This document shows positions 56,492-64,000 of a DNA stretch of 64,000 nucleotides, piece after piece (position 1 is the stretch's first letter; each line of letters starts with the position of its first letter). The translations under genes and the position numbers were made by a program. The notes below the pieces were generated by a model. That model was not told the origin of the DNA, searched no databases, and was given only the letters and a program-made list of their open reading frames with translations. This DNA is from Lamellibrachia columna (taxonomy: Eukaryota; Annelida; Polychaeta; Sabellida; Siboglinidae): NCBI GenBank assembly GCA_963662155.1, contig OY759262.1, positions 13,326,782-13,390,781 on the forward strand, written 5' to 3'.

Positions 56492-57792
56492 ATGTTGTTG
56501 ACTCTTTCTCTCGCAGTATTGACAGTCAGTCTGGTCAACAGGTCAGTCCACCTTGTTCTGGCATATCACAATCTACATAGAAATATGTGATTGTAATTAA
56601 GTGGCATTTTTCAATACATCTCGTGTTGCTGCATTTAGTAGTGGGCCATCTGTGGTGTAGCCTATGGCCTGTAGACATCACTCGACAAATGGGTCATTTC
56701 CTAGACATACCAATCCTTCGGCGTTGTATTTGGTAGACATAATTTTGATATAAGAAGTGCAGACCACTACACCAACATTATAAATGAAGACTTTTTGTCT
56801 TTGTTGGCCTAAAATGCTTTTATTACTATTTGAATGTATGTTAAGAGTTTGACACATATCTTTTTCAAATTGGTCAGTTAGATAATATGTACATAACAAT
56901 ACAATGCAGCTCATGATTCATGAATTTCTGGGGTTTATGTACAGTGTTCTGTGTATATTAATTTAAATATAATATTTATTAATATTTAGCATACATGTGC
57001 ACTATATATGTGCTTCTTGTGTATGTTAGTGGGCCGTCTCAAAGCAAGGAGAACTTTGACTTCTTCGTGTATGCCCAGCAGTGGCCCCCTACTGTCTGCC
57101 TCCAGGCAGACATCACGGTATGTGCATACTTACATACTTAATCCTCTTTGAACAAACTGGTGGATATGGTCAAAACACCTCCAACTATTTTTTGTCTTCT
57201 CAATTTTCTGTTCCCTTGAGGGTTCCATTCTAGGGCCTGTGAACATGTGACATTGGTAGTTTCTTTTTTTTTGGGTGGGGGTCCTTTTTTCAATCTCTTG
57301 CTTAAAATTGTGCTGGTCTGACCTTCACACAAGTTCTTTGTTTTTGACTCATTATGAATATTGTTAGGGTCTTTTGTAATAATAATTGAATAGCAATATA
57401 TAAGTAAATATGTATCTATATATTAAATTATATACTGCTAGTCAATGATTATTGCAAAAGACAACAATATTCAAAATTACTAATTTTTTCATTATTTCTC
57501 CTCAGCAAATGTACCCGATACGAATGAGATGATTTGTTAAAACAGCTATCAAAATGTTGATCATATGGATAAGAAGTATTTTCTACTAAATCCTTTTCCT
57601 TTAATATCCATTTAGCACATAAATCTACATTCTCCAACAACATCCTCCAACAATGGACTACTCTCACGTCTGTACTATTTTTGTATTTATTAATATTTGC
57701 ATACAATTTCATGTTTTTTTAATTTATTTCCAGCATAAGCATCAATGTAGAATACCCGGCAATGTGACCACCTGGTCAATTCATGGACTGTG
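56492..57792 (+). CDS. Secreted ribonuclease T2, first coding exons
   Basis: Exon 56484-56541: acceptor ttgcag, ATG at 56492, signal peptide MLLTLSLAVLTVSLVN, donor AG|GTCAGT (phase 2). Exon 57030-57117: ENFDFFVYAQQWPPTVCLQA, the family's N-terminal strand with QWPPxxC, donor GTATGT (phase 0). Exon 57734-57792: VTTWSIHGLW, the CAS I catalytic motif with the active-site His, donor TG|GTAAGT. All phases fit. In the family the enzyme is an acid, base-nonspecific endoribonuclease of lysosome or secretion. The exon with the second catalytic motif is not visible before 60 kb. Either the intron contains the TIR element and P3, or the gene is truncated. Confidence 0.85.
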
Positions 57793-58372
57793 GTAAGTAA
57801 TGGAATTATACAAACATATTTGGTTGATATACATAACAGTGTGGGCTGCATTTCCGTGTGTACTATACATTCACAAATGTACGCCGCATCAAGTTCACCT
57901 ACTTGGGACAGTTATTGTTTGCTTGATTTGATAAAGTATAGAACGGATGAGCAAGTTACTAAGGGATGTTCTCAAAACATATATTGATTAACACTATATG
58001 AAACCGATGGACATAATTTAATCTCAGACCCCCTTCTACTTTACATAGAGTTGCACTGACTATTGGATAACCTTGAAAATGTCCTCGTTCTTCATGCTGT
58101 GACCATCACTTATGACACAGGCACACACATACGAAAATTATTGTACAATGCATGCACTCGAAATCAGCACCCTTATGAGCTGCAAATACTTGTACTACAA
58201 CAATGCTTACGTATGTGGGCAGCATGGCTGGGGTCTATTACGTTGCGTTGTAATATATTACTATTGCTATTGTGTAGTTTTCTTTCTATTACAATTACGT
58301 GTGGAAAGCAATGTAATATATTGCTATTGCATTTTATAGCTATTACTAATACATTTTTTCATAGGAAATATT
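57793..58372. other. Intron or flank of the RNase T2 gene
   Basis: AT-rich, no exon with the expected FW-x-HEW-x-KHG motif seen. Confidence 0.5.
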
Positions 58373-59622
58373 TGTGATGCCACACGCCAAAACCAGGCTT
58401 TTCTCGACAATTTTACAAAACCATTTTATTACAGATTCAAATAGAGGAGATACACAGCTTTAAAATGACACCAACATGAAGAGTGTACCTTACTCATGGG
58501 CCAAGATATTACACTTTTAGTGTACACGTTCTTGGAATAATAGTTTTGAGAAAATCAGCTTTAAAAACTGCATTGACAAATTGCTTCTCCCATAGCAACC
58601 ATGCACTTATAATGCTCCAAATGGAATGAAATTTTGTATGTTCCTTCAGTAGGTGTGTATAAATTAGATGCATAAGTATAAAGTGGAATAACCTATTATT
58701 TATTGAATGCCACCTCATTTACTACCAGGTTTGGTATTCCCGGAGACTACCGCGAGCACTGGGTGCCGAACCCCTAAAGTAAATCCCTGAAATATCTTTA
58801 AATGAAACATTATTTGCACATTACATATATAATAACACTACACAATGTCAGTTTCCCCAATTTGGAAAGTCCGCTCCCGCTGGCGCTGAGCCAACCAGTG
58901 CAGGCTCAATGTTGTCTTCCCCTGCCCCTGCCTAGGCGACTTTCACGGGCTCGACGCGGCCTTCGAAGTAATCTTCAATCACTGCAGCTAAATTGCTGTC
59001 CTCGAGATTGCACCCCCTCGCACGATCCAACTCGGTAGCTAAATAAGCTTCTTTCGATGCCGTAGTGCAATTCATTAACGAATCGAAGACGAAAACAGCA
59101 GGCGAAACTGGCGAACAAAGACGAAAGGAATGTGTAAACAAGCCGACTGCGCATGCGCGCTTACGTTTTCGACCAATCAGCGAGCGTTTCGCAACTTCCA
59201 TAGCAACAACAGCACTTTGTTGCTGGATAAAGTATGTATAATAGGAGCTGTTCTATTGGTCTAGAGTAAGAGATTCCCAATCACACGTGTAGTTGACGTC
59301 ATAAGCTTTCCAGCCATGTATAACATGTGGGGTTTCCCACTTGTAAGCGAGCGAAGACAGTCGATCAAAAGCGCGTAAACATGGCTTTGTTTCAGACTTC
59401 TCAACCGCGACGTTAATCAGGGGCCTCAATAAAGTGCTAAATATTACTAGTTTGAACAATCTTTCAGCATATATAAATGGATTTATGGAAAGCTGGATAA
59501 TTTCGTTGTTCGATTCCGTCGTTAACCGATTTTCGACAATTCGAACGGGCACCATGCATTTTAGGCTCCTGCGCCGAACAAAATTTAGCGAGAAGCGCCT
59601 GGTTTTGGCGTGGCGCATCACA
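58373..59622. mobile_element. 1250-bp TIR element, copy b
   Basis: Same ends and length as copy a. Flanked by a perfect 4-bp duplication TATT (58369-58372 and 59623-59626). The internal frame (59201-58932) is cut by TAG where copy a reads on. Confidence 0.9.
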
Positions 59623-60039
59623 TATTACAAGTCTCCATACATCGTATTTATACATTACCTTCGTACTGTCAGTTTCCACACGCCTATTTCCTGCGAACTG
59701 CTAAGATTCAGATCTCAATGCTTTGGCCTACAACACAACGCAGCCATTCGTAGTCTACTAGGTATCGAGTTACAACAACAACAACATGCTTGACGCCAGT
59801 AGTTAGTAGAAGTTTTTGAGACCCCTACGGTGGTGGCTACGCATGACTGACTTCAAAGGAAATACACCATAATATCGCCCATCCACCGCGGTTGCGCGCG
59901 CAGCCAATCAGAGCGCCCCCTGGCGGATGTAGCCGAGCGCAGTGCAGTCATGCGTAACCTAAGCGCCCCCTAGCGACTGGAGGAGGAACGAACATTGACC
60001 TAGTTACGTTTTACCGGAGGGTCAGTAACCTAGTAAGGA
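59623..60039. promoter_or_regulatory. P3 left flank with two CTCF-like motifs
   Basis: 59911-59926 (gagcgccccctggcgg) and 59961-59977 (aagcgccccctagcgac) read CCGCCAGGGGGCGCTC and GTCGCTAGGGGGCGCTT on the minus strand, 50 bp apart. P1 has the same motif at its left side (11636-11650). No gene here. Confidence 0.45.
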
Positions 60040-60069
60040 GACGAACACAATCGTACGGTGCACACGTAT

Positions 60070-60075
60070 TTTATT
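60070..60075 (-). terminator. Polyadenylation signal of the P3 late transcript
   Basis: AATAAA on the minus strand in the conserved block. Confidence 0.6.
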
Positions 60076-60176
60076 GAATACAACAAAGCGGCAGCAGCAG
60101 TACAAACGAGGCGATCGTATGTGAGTGGATACAACGAGCTTACGGGTGGAGCGACCACCATCCAATCGAACACGCG

Positions 60177-60593
60177 TCAATCGTTAGCGACCAGATCGGT
60201 GTGGAAAGCGTTGACGAAAGTTCGCATAGGAGAACCGTTACAACGAAGCATGATATAAGTGACGCAATATTGTCCGCAAACGTTAGACAGAGGACTCTGA
60301 AGTCTCGTGCTGTTATGAGTCCACTCGGAACAGTGTTTGTTCAAGAAGGTGCGGAACGCCGCGTGGCGAGGCGGCAGACCGTACGAACAGAAGTATTCGC
60401 CGCGCCCGTCGGAGGGCAGGTACAGCGCTATCCAATGTTCGCCCGGTTCGTCGCCGTCGTCGGTGTTGCACACGAAGGCGATCGGCAAAGCGTCAATTGT
60501 TGTAGGCAGTCCATCTCTGGGTACGACGCCGCCAAAGACGGACGCGGTGTTCGGATCCATCGCCAGTAGACGGGCGATCTGCAGGGTGTCCAT
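60177..60593 (-). CDS. Adenain-like cysteine protease (P3)
   Basis: 138 codons from MDTLQIARLLAMDPN. Catalytic His in GEHWIALYL, Gln and Cys in LQSPLSNVCGQYC are present. It ends at a TGA where P1 has the Cys codon of ANDCRVFDWLKQ, so it is about 11 residues short. The active site is complete, so activity could survive. Confidence 0.87.
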   Translation of the reverse strand: MDTLQIARLLAMDPNTASVFGGVVPRDGLPTTIDALPIAFVCNTDDGDEPGEHWIALYLPSDGRGEYFCSYGLPPRHAAFRTFLNKHCSEWTHNSTRLQSPLSNVCGQYCVTYIMLRCNGSPMRTFVNAFHTDLVAND

Positions 60594-60594
60594 C

Positions 60595-61911
60595 TCAGAA
60601 GTCGTAGATGACGTTGCGGTTCTTGTCGATTTCCAGCACGAACTCGAATTCGGCGTAGGCGACGACGTTCACGGTGGTCCGAAGCGCTTCACGGAAATGA
60701 AATTCTATGCGCAGGTTGCCCTTTTGTACCAGATTAAAGCAGGGACCGTCGCACTGGTCGGGGGTCAGGTCGAAACCGAAGAAGGTGTAGCCGTCTCGGT
60801 ACTCGTCGCGAGTCAGACCGTTCCCCTCGTCCTGCCATATCTTGCCGGTCGAGGTGAACAGGCTCGCGTAGCTCCTGGCGAAGAGGTTTTCTGCGAAGTT
60901 GGGTTGGAAGGGTTTGGCGGGTATCTGACGACCGTCCACGTACACCGAGACGAAGCTTATTGCGTTGTTCTTGGCGTGAAACGGGTTTGTGGCGTACGTG
61001 CCGTTGTAGGCGTCGTTGTCGATGCAGCACAGTACGAGACGTTTCGGCAGAGCGCTGAGGAACAGGTTCTCGTGCGTGTGCGACAGAGCTCCCGTGGGAA
61101 TGGAGTACACCTTGCATTCGACGGGTCGTAACGGATACTTGACCGTGGTCCGCTCGAGAGCCTTGATGTGCGCCATCTGCACGGCCGGATTGAGGGTGGC
61201 CTTCTTGACGAACAAGGACGCGTTGACGATGGTTATCTTGTACTCGTTGATTCCAGCAGCCATCAGCGCAAACGAGGGCTTGCTGCGCACCAGGCGTAAC
61301 TTGACGTCGACACCGTTGATCAGGAATTTATCCTGCAGAAACATATCCACGTGGAGACGACCCATCATGTCGACCACGCGACTGCCGGCTATGTACTCTC
61401 GTCGAGTCACGAACCCGGGGTTAGGATCGGGTCCGGCGGCTAGCTCGGTGGCGTGCATGCGACTAGCCTTGTCCTTGTACCACAGCTGATTCGTCAGCTG
61501 CATCGACTTGGCGTCGAATCCGTAACTCAGCAGCGCCTCTATGTAGGATCGATACGGGTACGAGTTGAAGGACGAAGAGGTCACGAGCGTGCCGTTCAGG
61601 GAGAGGTCGACATTGCTGAACAGCGACTGCAACCAGTTGTTCACCGGTCCCACGGGTTCGCCCGCGTCGATAGGGTTACCGTTAGCTCGCGTCACCTTCA
61701 CCTGCACGTGTAGCATCGTGTTGGCGAGATCCATGTAATCGTCTCCCGATCCGGGGATGAAGAATTATATCGGTCCTCCAGAGTCCAGAGAGGCCATGGG
61801 TTGATGTTCCACCACGTGACTTTCGGCGATGCAGTTCTGAGTGGGGGGTACGGTAAAGAGATCCAGCTCGGTCTTGACTCCCTCGCACGACTGTCTATGC
61901 ACGAACGCCAT
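60595..61911 (-). pseudogene. Major capsid protein, double jelly-roll (P3)
   Basis: Start MAFVHRQSCEGVKTELDLFTV at 61911. A TAA at 61766-61768 (Glu in P1) is the only break seen. The frame is open from MDLANTMLHVQVKVTRA (61734) to the natural C-terminus EIDKNRNVIYDF at 60595. This shows the C-terminal ~40 residues lost in P1 and P2. The protease start overlaps its stop by 1-2 bases. Confidence 0.88.
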
Positions 61912-62298
61912 CTTTGTCGTCGAATATGTCGGCAGTGCGTTTCGTGGACGTCCGTTTCTTGCGGCGTCGCTTTACTGCAGTGAATGTCGCCTTTGCGGCC
62001 GCTCGTTTTATACGTTTACCAGGGGGGGGGCTCGAATACTGCTCATCACGGCGTCGGTGACGCGTCTTTTGGCAGCCGTTTTTATGTTCTGGCCTGATAA
62101 GACGTCGCCGGCTATGCGAACGCCGGTCTTCAACGCTCCCTTGCCCAACGCCACGGCACCTCTCTTGATGAGCGGCATGGCGCTGCGCAACAGACTGCCG
62201 AACAGACTGCCCAGTCCGTGACCTCGCTGGTATTGCGCACCGGCGAAGTAGGGCAGCGCACCGCCAGCCTGGCGCGCGTAATAATCGTTGTAATTCAT
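61905..62298 (-). pseudogene. pVI-like small basic virion protein (P3)
   Basis: Start MNYNDYYARQAGGALPYFAG at 62298. Gly-rich amphipathic GHGLGSLFGSLLRSAMPLI, then KRGAVALGKGALKTGVRIAG and basic KTAAKRRVTD. A C-run (62024-62031 on plus as g's) shifts the frame to a stop at 62008. The basic/acidic tail (KRRRKKRTSTKR, DIFDDKDG) continues in another frame to the MCP start. Best copy for the N-terminus. Confidence 0.68.
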
Positions 62299-62351
62299 CA
62301 GAACAGTCCGGGCTTGCGTCGACGAAAATGAAGCGTCACCGTCACTCTGCC

Positions 62352-63128
62352 TTATTCGAATGGCACGCGTCGACCCATGTCGTTCCTTATATCCACCTCG
62401 ATCGAGTTGAAGTTCGAGCACAACAGGGGTACGTAGTGCACGTTAGTGAAACGAGCGGACACCCTGTCACCGTGACGTCCGCTAATCGGAAGGGCGCGCA
62501 ACAGAGGTGCGAGAGTGTCACCCACTATACGAGACTCCACGATGTCCGTGTAGAGGTAGAGGGTGTCGAACCCCTGCGTCAGGTTCACCACATCGTCGGC
62601 CTCGATGTGGAAGGGGTACGACGAGTCGGGATGGCGGGAGTCGACGGGGAGGACGGGAGATGACGTAACCGCCTCCGGCTCGCTGGATACGGGTTCACGG
62701 AATACTAACATGGTCGCCACCGCGCTGTGGTACGGTACGGTGAACAGGGTGTTCGCTGTCATGTGTAACGTCATTTTCTGACTGACGGAACTATAGCTCA
62801 TTTGAGCCTGTGTCTCCTCCGTCCCCATACTGTACAGTCCCTTGTTGACGTGATACAGCAATGTTAACGGATCGTCGTAATACCCACACGACAACTTCGA
62901 ACGTCGGGACGAGTCCGTAGCATCGATCGTGTTGAGGAAGAACCAGACATCGGTCTCTGTGACGTTGTACCAAGTGTGCGGATACTGGACCTCAGCCAAC
63001 CCACACTCCCACTCGCCGGTAAGATCGATGCGTTGAGGCAAGGCCGTGACGTAATGGGTCAAGGTGTTGTCGGGGTGCATCTTCATAGAAGCGTTGCTAG
63101 GCAGCGTCATGTAGAAATCAGTCGCCAT
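62352..63128 (-). CDS. Penton-like minor capsid protein (P3)
   Basis: 258 codons from MATDFYMTLPSNASMKMHPDN, with GEWECGLAEVQYPHTWYN, SYSSVSQKMTLHM and VESRIVGDTLAPLL. It ends at TAA 62352 in place of the Tyr of VPFEYGRV, losing about 17 basic C-terminal residues present in P1 and P2. Otherwise intact. It overlaps the membrane-protein gene by about 10 bp. Confidence 0.83.
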   Translation of the reverse strand: MATDFYMTLPSNASMKMHPDNTLTHYVTALPQRIDLTGEWECGLAEVQYPHTWYNVTETDVWFFLNTIDATDSSRRSKLSCGYYDDPLTLLYHVNKGLYSMGTEETQAQMSYSSVSQKMTLHMTANTLFTVPYHSAVATMLVFREPVSSEPEAVTSSPVLPVDSRHPDSSYPFHIEADDVVNLTQGFDTLYLYTDIVESRIVGDTLAPLLRALPISGRHGDRVSARFTNVHYVPLLCSNFNSIEVDIRNDMGRRVPFE

Positions 63129-63432
63129 TGCGTCTCAACGTGGGATTGGGCAGTAGGTAACCCAAAGAACTACTCAACAGAGCCGTCCACAGAGTGGAAT
63201 CGCCGTGACCTGTCGTCAGGTTGTAAATGCTGATCAGAATGACCGTGTACAAGACGACGACCTGACACAGAAACACGATCTCCTCTTTGGGACACGCGGT
63301 ACCGAAAAGATGCCAGGGAGTGCTGTCTGGCTCGTTCGGTGCAGCGTCAGTACAATCCTCGTCCTGCTCCACCTCTTCCTCGTCTATGATGGTGGTGGTG
63401 GTGCAGGTCGGTGGTGTAGCGTCGTATGTCAT
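63118..63432 (-). CDS. Single-pass membrane protein next to penton (P3)
   Basis: Intact 104 codons. Thr-rich then acidic N-terminus (IIDEEEVEQDED), CPKEEIVFLCQVVVLYTVIL membrane helix, SIYNLTTG, LWTALLSSSLGYLLPNPTL. It shares ends with the integrase (upstream) and penton (downstream). A TATA-like ctttata at 63468-63474 precedes it, inside the integrase 3' end. Function unknown. Confidence 0.72.
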   Translation of the reverse strand: MTYDATPPTCTTTTIIDEEEVEQDEDCTDAAPNEPDSTPWHLFGTACPKEEIVFLCQVVVLYTVILISIYNLTTGHGDSTLWTALLSSSLGYLLPNPTLRRNGD

Positions 63433-64000
63433 TTCTCGAATGCAGTGTCGCCATGTGCGCGGCTAGTCTTTATAGTGGAGTGGACGAGTGCCCTGGCATC
63501 GATCCAGCTGTTGAATTTGGAGGGATAGCCGAACCATTTCACCAAAGCCTCCTTTCGTCTACCAACTGTACGACGTTGCAGTACCTCTTGAACACGGTAC
63601 ACTTTATCGACGGGTACCGACACCTTCTGCAGCTCCAGTTCGTAGAAGGTACCCTCCAGCACTTCGCCGAGATCGTCCCGCAAGCGGTACACGGGTGGAT
63701 CGGAGGGGTGAACCTCGTGTACCGTGAACATCTCTTCGCTCCAGTTCGTCTCGTAGCCCTTTTCAAACGTGCGTTTGTACTTGCTGACGCGCACGCGATC
63801 TGACACGTGCAACTTGGGCACGCCCTTACCGTCGTGACCGTACAGACGTTGCCACACTTTTTCTTGATTCTTGGCATTCACGTGTGACGGAGCCATACCG
63901 ATCATGCGGTGGCGGGCGTTGTTATACGATCGCACCAAGTCCGGAAGGATGTCGATGTACCGCCACGTCTGGTGTCGCGTGAAGTATCGCCACATGCGCG
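63429..64000 (-). CDS. Polinton integrase C-terminal part (P3, cut by the window edge)
   Basis: Open to the right edge. WRYFTRHQTWRYIDILPDLVRSYNN and MAPSHVNAKNQEKVWQRLYG follow the catalytic core (outside). The chromodomain reads YRVQEVLQRRTVGRRKEALV, KWFGYPSKFNSWIDARAL and ends at 63429. No break in the visible part, in contrast to P1 and P2. Confidence 0.85.
   Translation of the reverse strand, partial: RMWRYFTRHQTWRYIDILPDLVRSYNNARHRMIGMAPSHVNAKNQEKVWQRLYGHDGKGVPKLHVSDRVRVSKYKRTFEKGYETNWSEEMFTVHEVHPSDPPVYRLRDDLGEVLEGTFYELELQKVSVPVDKVYRVQEVLQRRTVGRRKEALVKWFGYPSKFNSWIDARALVHSTIKTSRAHGDTAFEK

Larger units (their letters stand above)
60040..64000 (-). mobile_element. Polinton/Maverick copy P3 (left part, cut by the window edge)
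   Basis: Shared terminal block gtgcacacgtattttattgaa, then protease, MCP, pVI-like, penton, membrane protein and integrase in the same order and orientation as P1 and P2. The rest lies beyond 64000. Overall the least decayed of the three in the visible part. Confidence 0.9.

Noticed and set aside
59253..59621. 122-codon frame at the end of TIR element b
   Set aside because: It runs through the terminal inverted repeat and is not protein-like; more likely non-coding element sequence.

Overview
The window is animal nuclear DNA. It has spliced genes with GT-AG introns and AATAAA signals, several LINE families, an LTR retrotransposon, cut-and-paste transposons, and many microsatellites and minisatellites. 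The repeat mix, a BAF gene and an RNase T2 gene fit a (probably marine) invertebrate metazoan. I cannot name the species. All calls come from reading the sequence; no searches were run.

Layout. 1-9.4 kb: host locus with two BAF-like (barrier-to-autointegration factor) paralogues. One is seen only as its terminal exon (758-904). The other is seen as three exons (2436-8379), with a long-TIR DNA transposon and a LINE fragment in its big intron. 9.5-11.8 kb: LINE remains and long AT tracts. About 11.8-33 kb: Polinton/Maverick copy P1, all main genes on the minus strand, split by an LTR retrotransposon (16651-21794, 4-bp target duplication) and by a LINE inside the packaging ATPase P-loop. About 33.3-46.6 kb: Polinton copy P2, same orientation, shorter because most of its DNA polymerase is gone. 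47.3-59.6 kb: two copies of a 1250-bp TIR element around a rearranged PHD-finger LINE, other LINE pieces, and the first exons of a secreted RNase T2 gene. 60.0-64.0 kb: the left part of Polinton copy P3, same orientation, cut by the window edge.

The Polinton gene order, read 5' to 3' on the minus strand, is: early locus (RPA-like OB-fold protein and two unknown proteins U2 and U1 sharing a first exon), zinc-finger/family-B DNA polymerase, packaging ATPase, two conserved unknown proteins, one or two membrane microproteins, DDE integrase with chromodomain, membrane protein, penton-like minor capsid protein, small basic pVI-like protein, double jelly-roll major capsid protein, adenain-like protease, and a conserved polyadenylation block. 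P2 adds a NADAR-domain gene and a divergent two-exon gene at its right end. All copies are decayed endogenous elements with stops and frameshifts. P1 lacks the exonuclease part of the polymerase and P2 lacks the polymerase part.

Most interesting: (i) a compact alternatively spliced early locus, with the donor, both acceptors and reading phase conserved in P1 and P2; (ii) a NADAR (ADP-ribose/riboflavin-intermediate N-glycosidase superfamily) gene carried by a Polinton; (iii) an RPA70-like zinc-ribbon OB-fold gene; (iv) BAF-like genes beside an integrase-encoding element cluster; (v) CTCF-like motifs and a 110-bp tandem enhancer-like repeat at Polinton ends.
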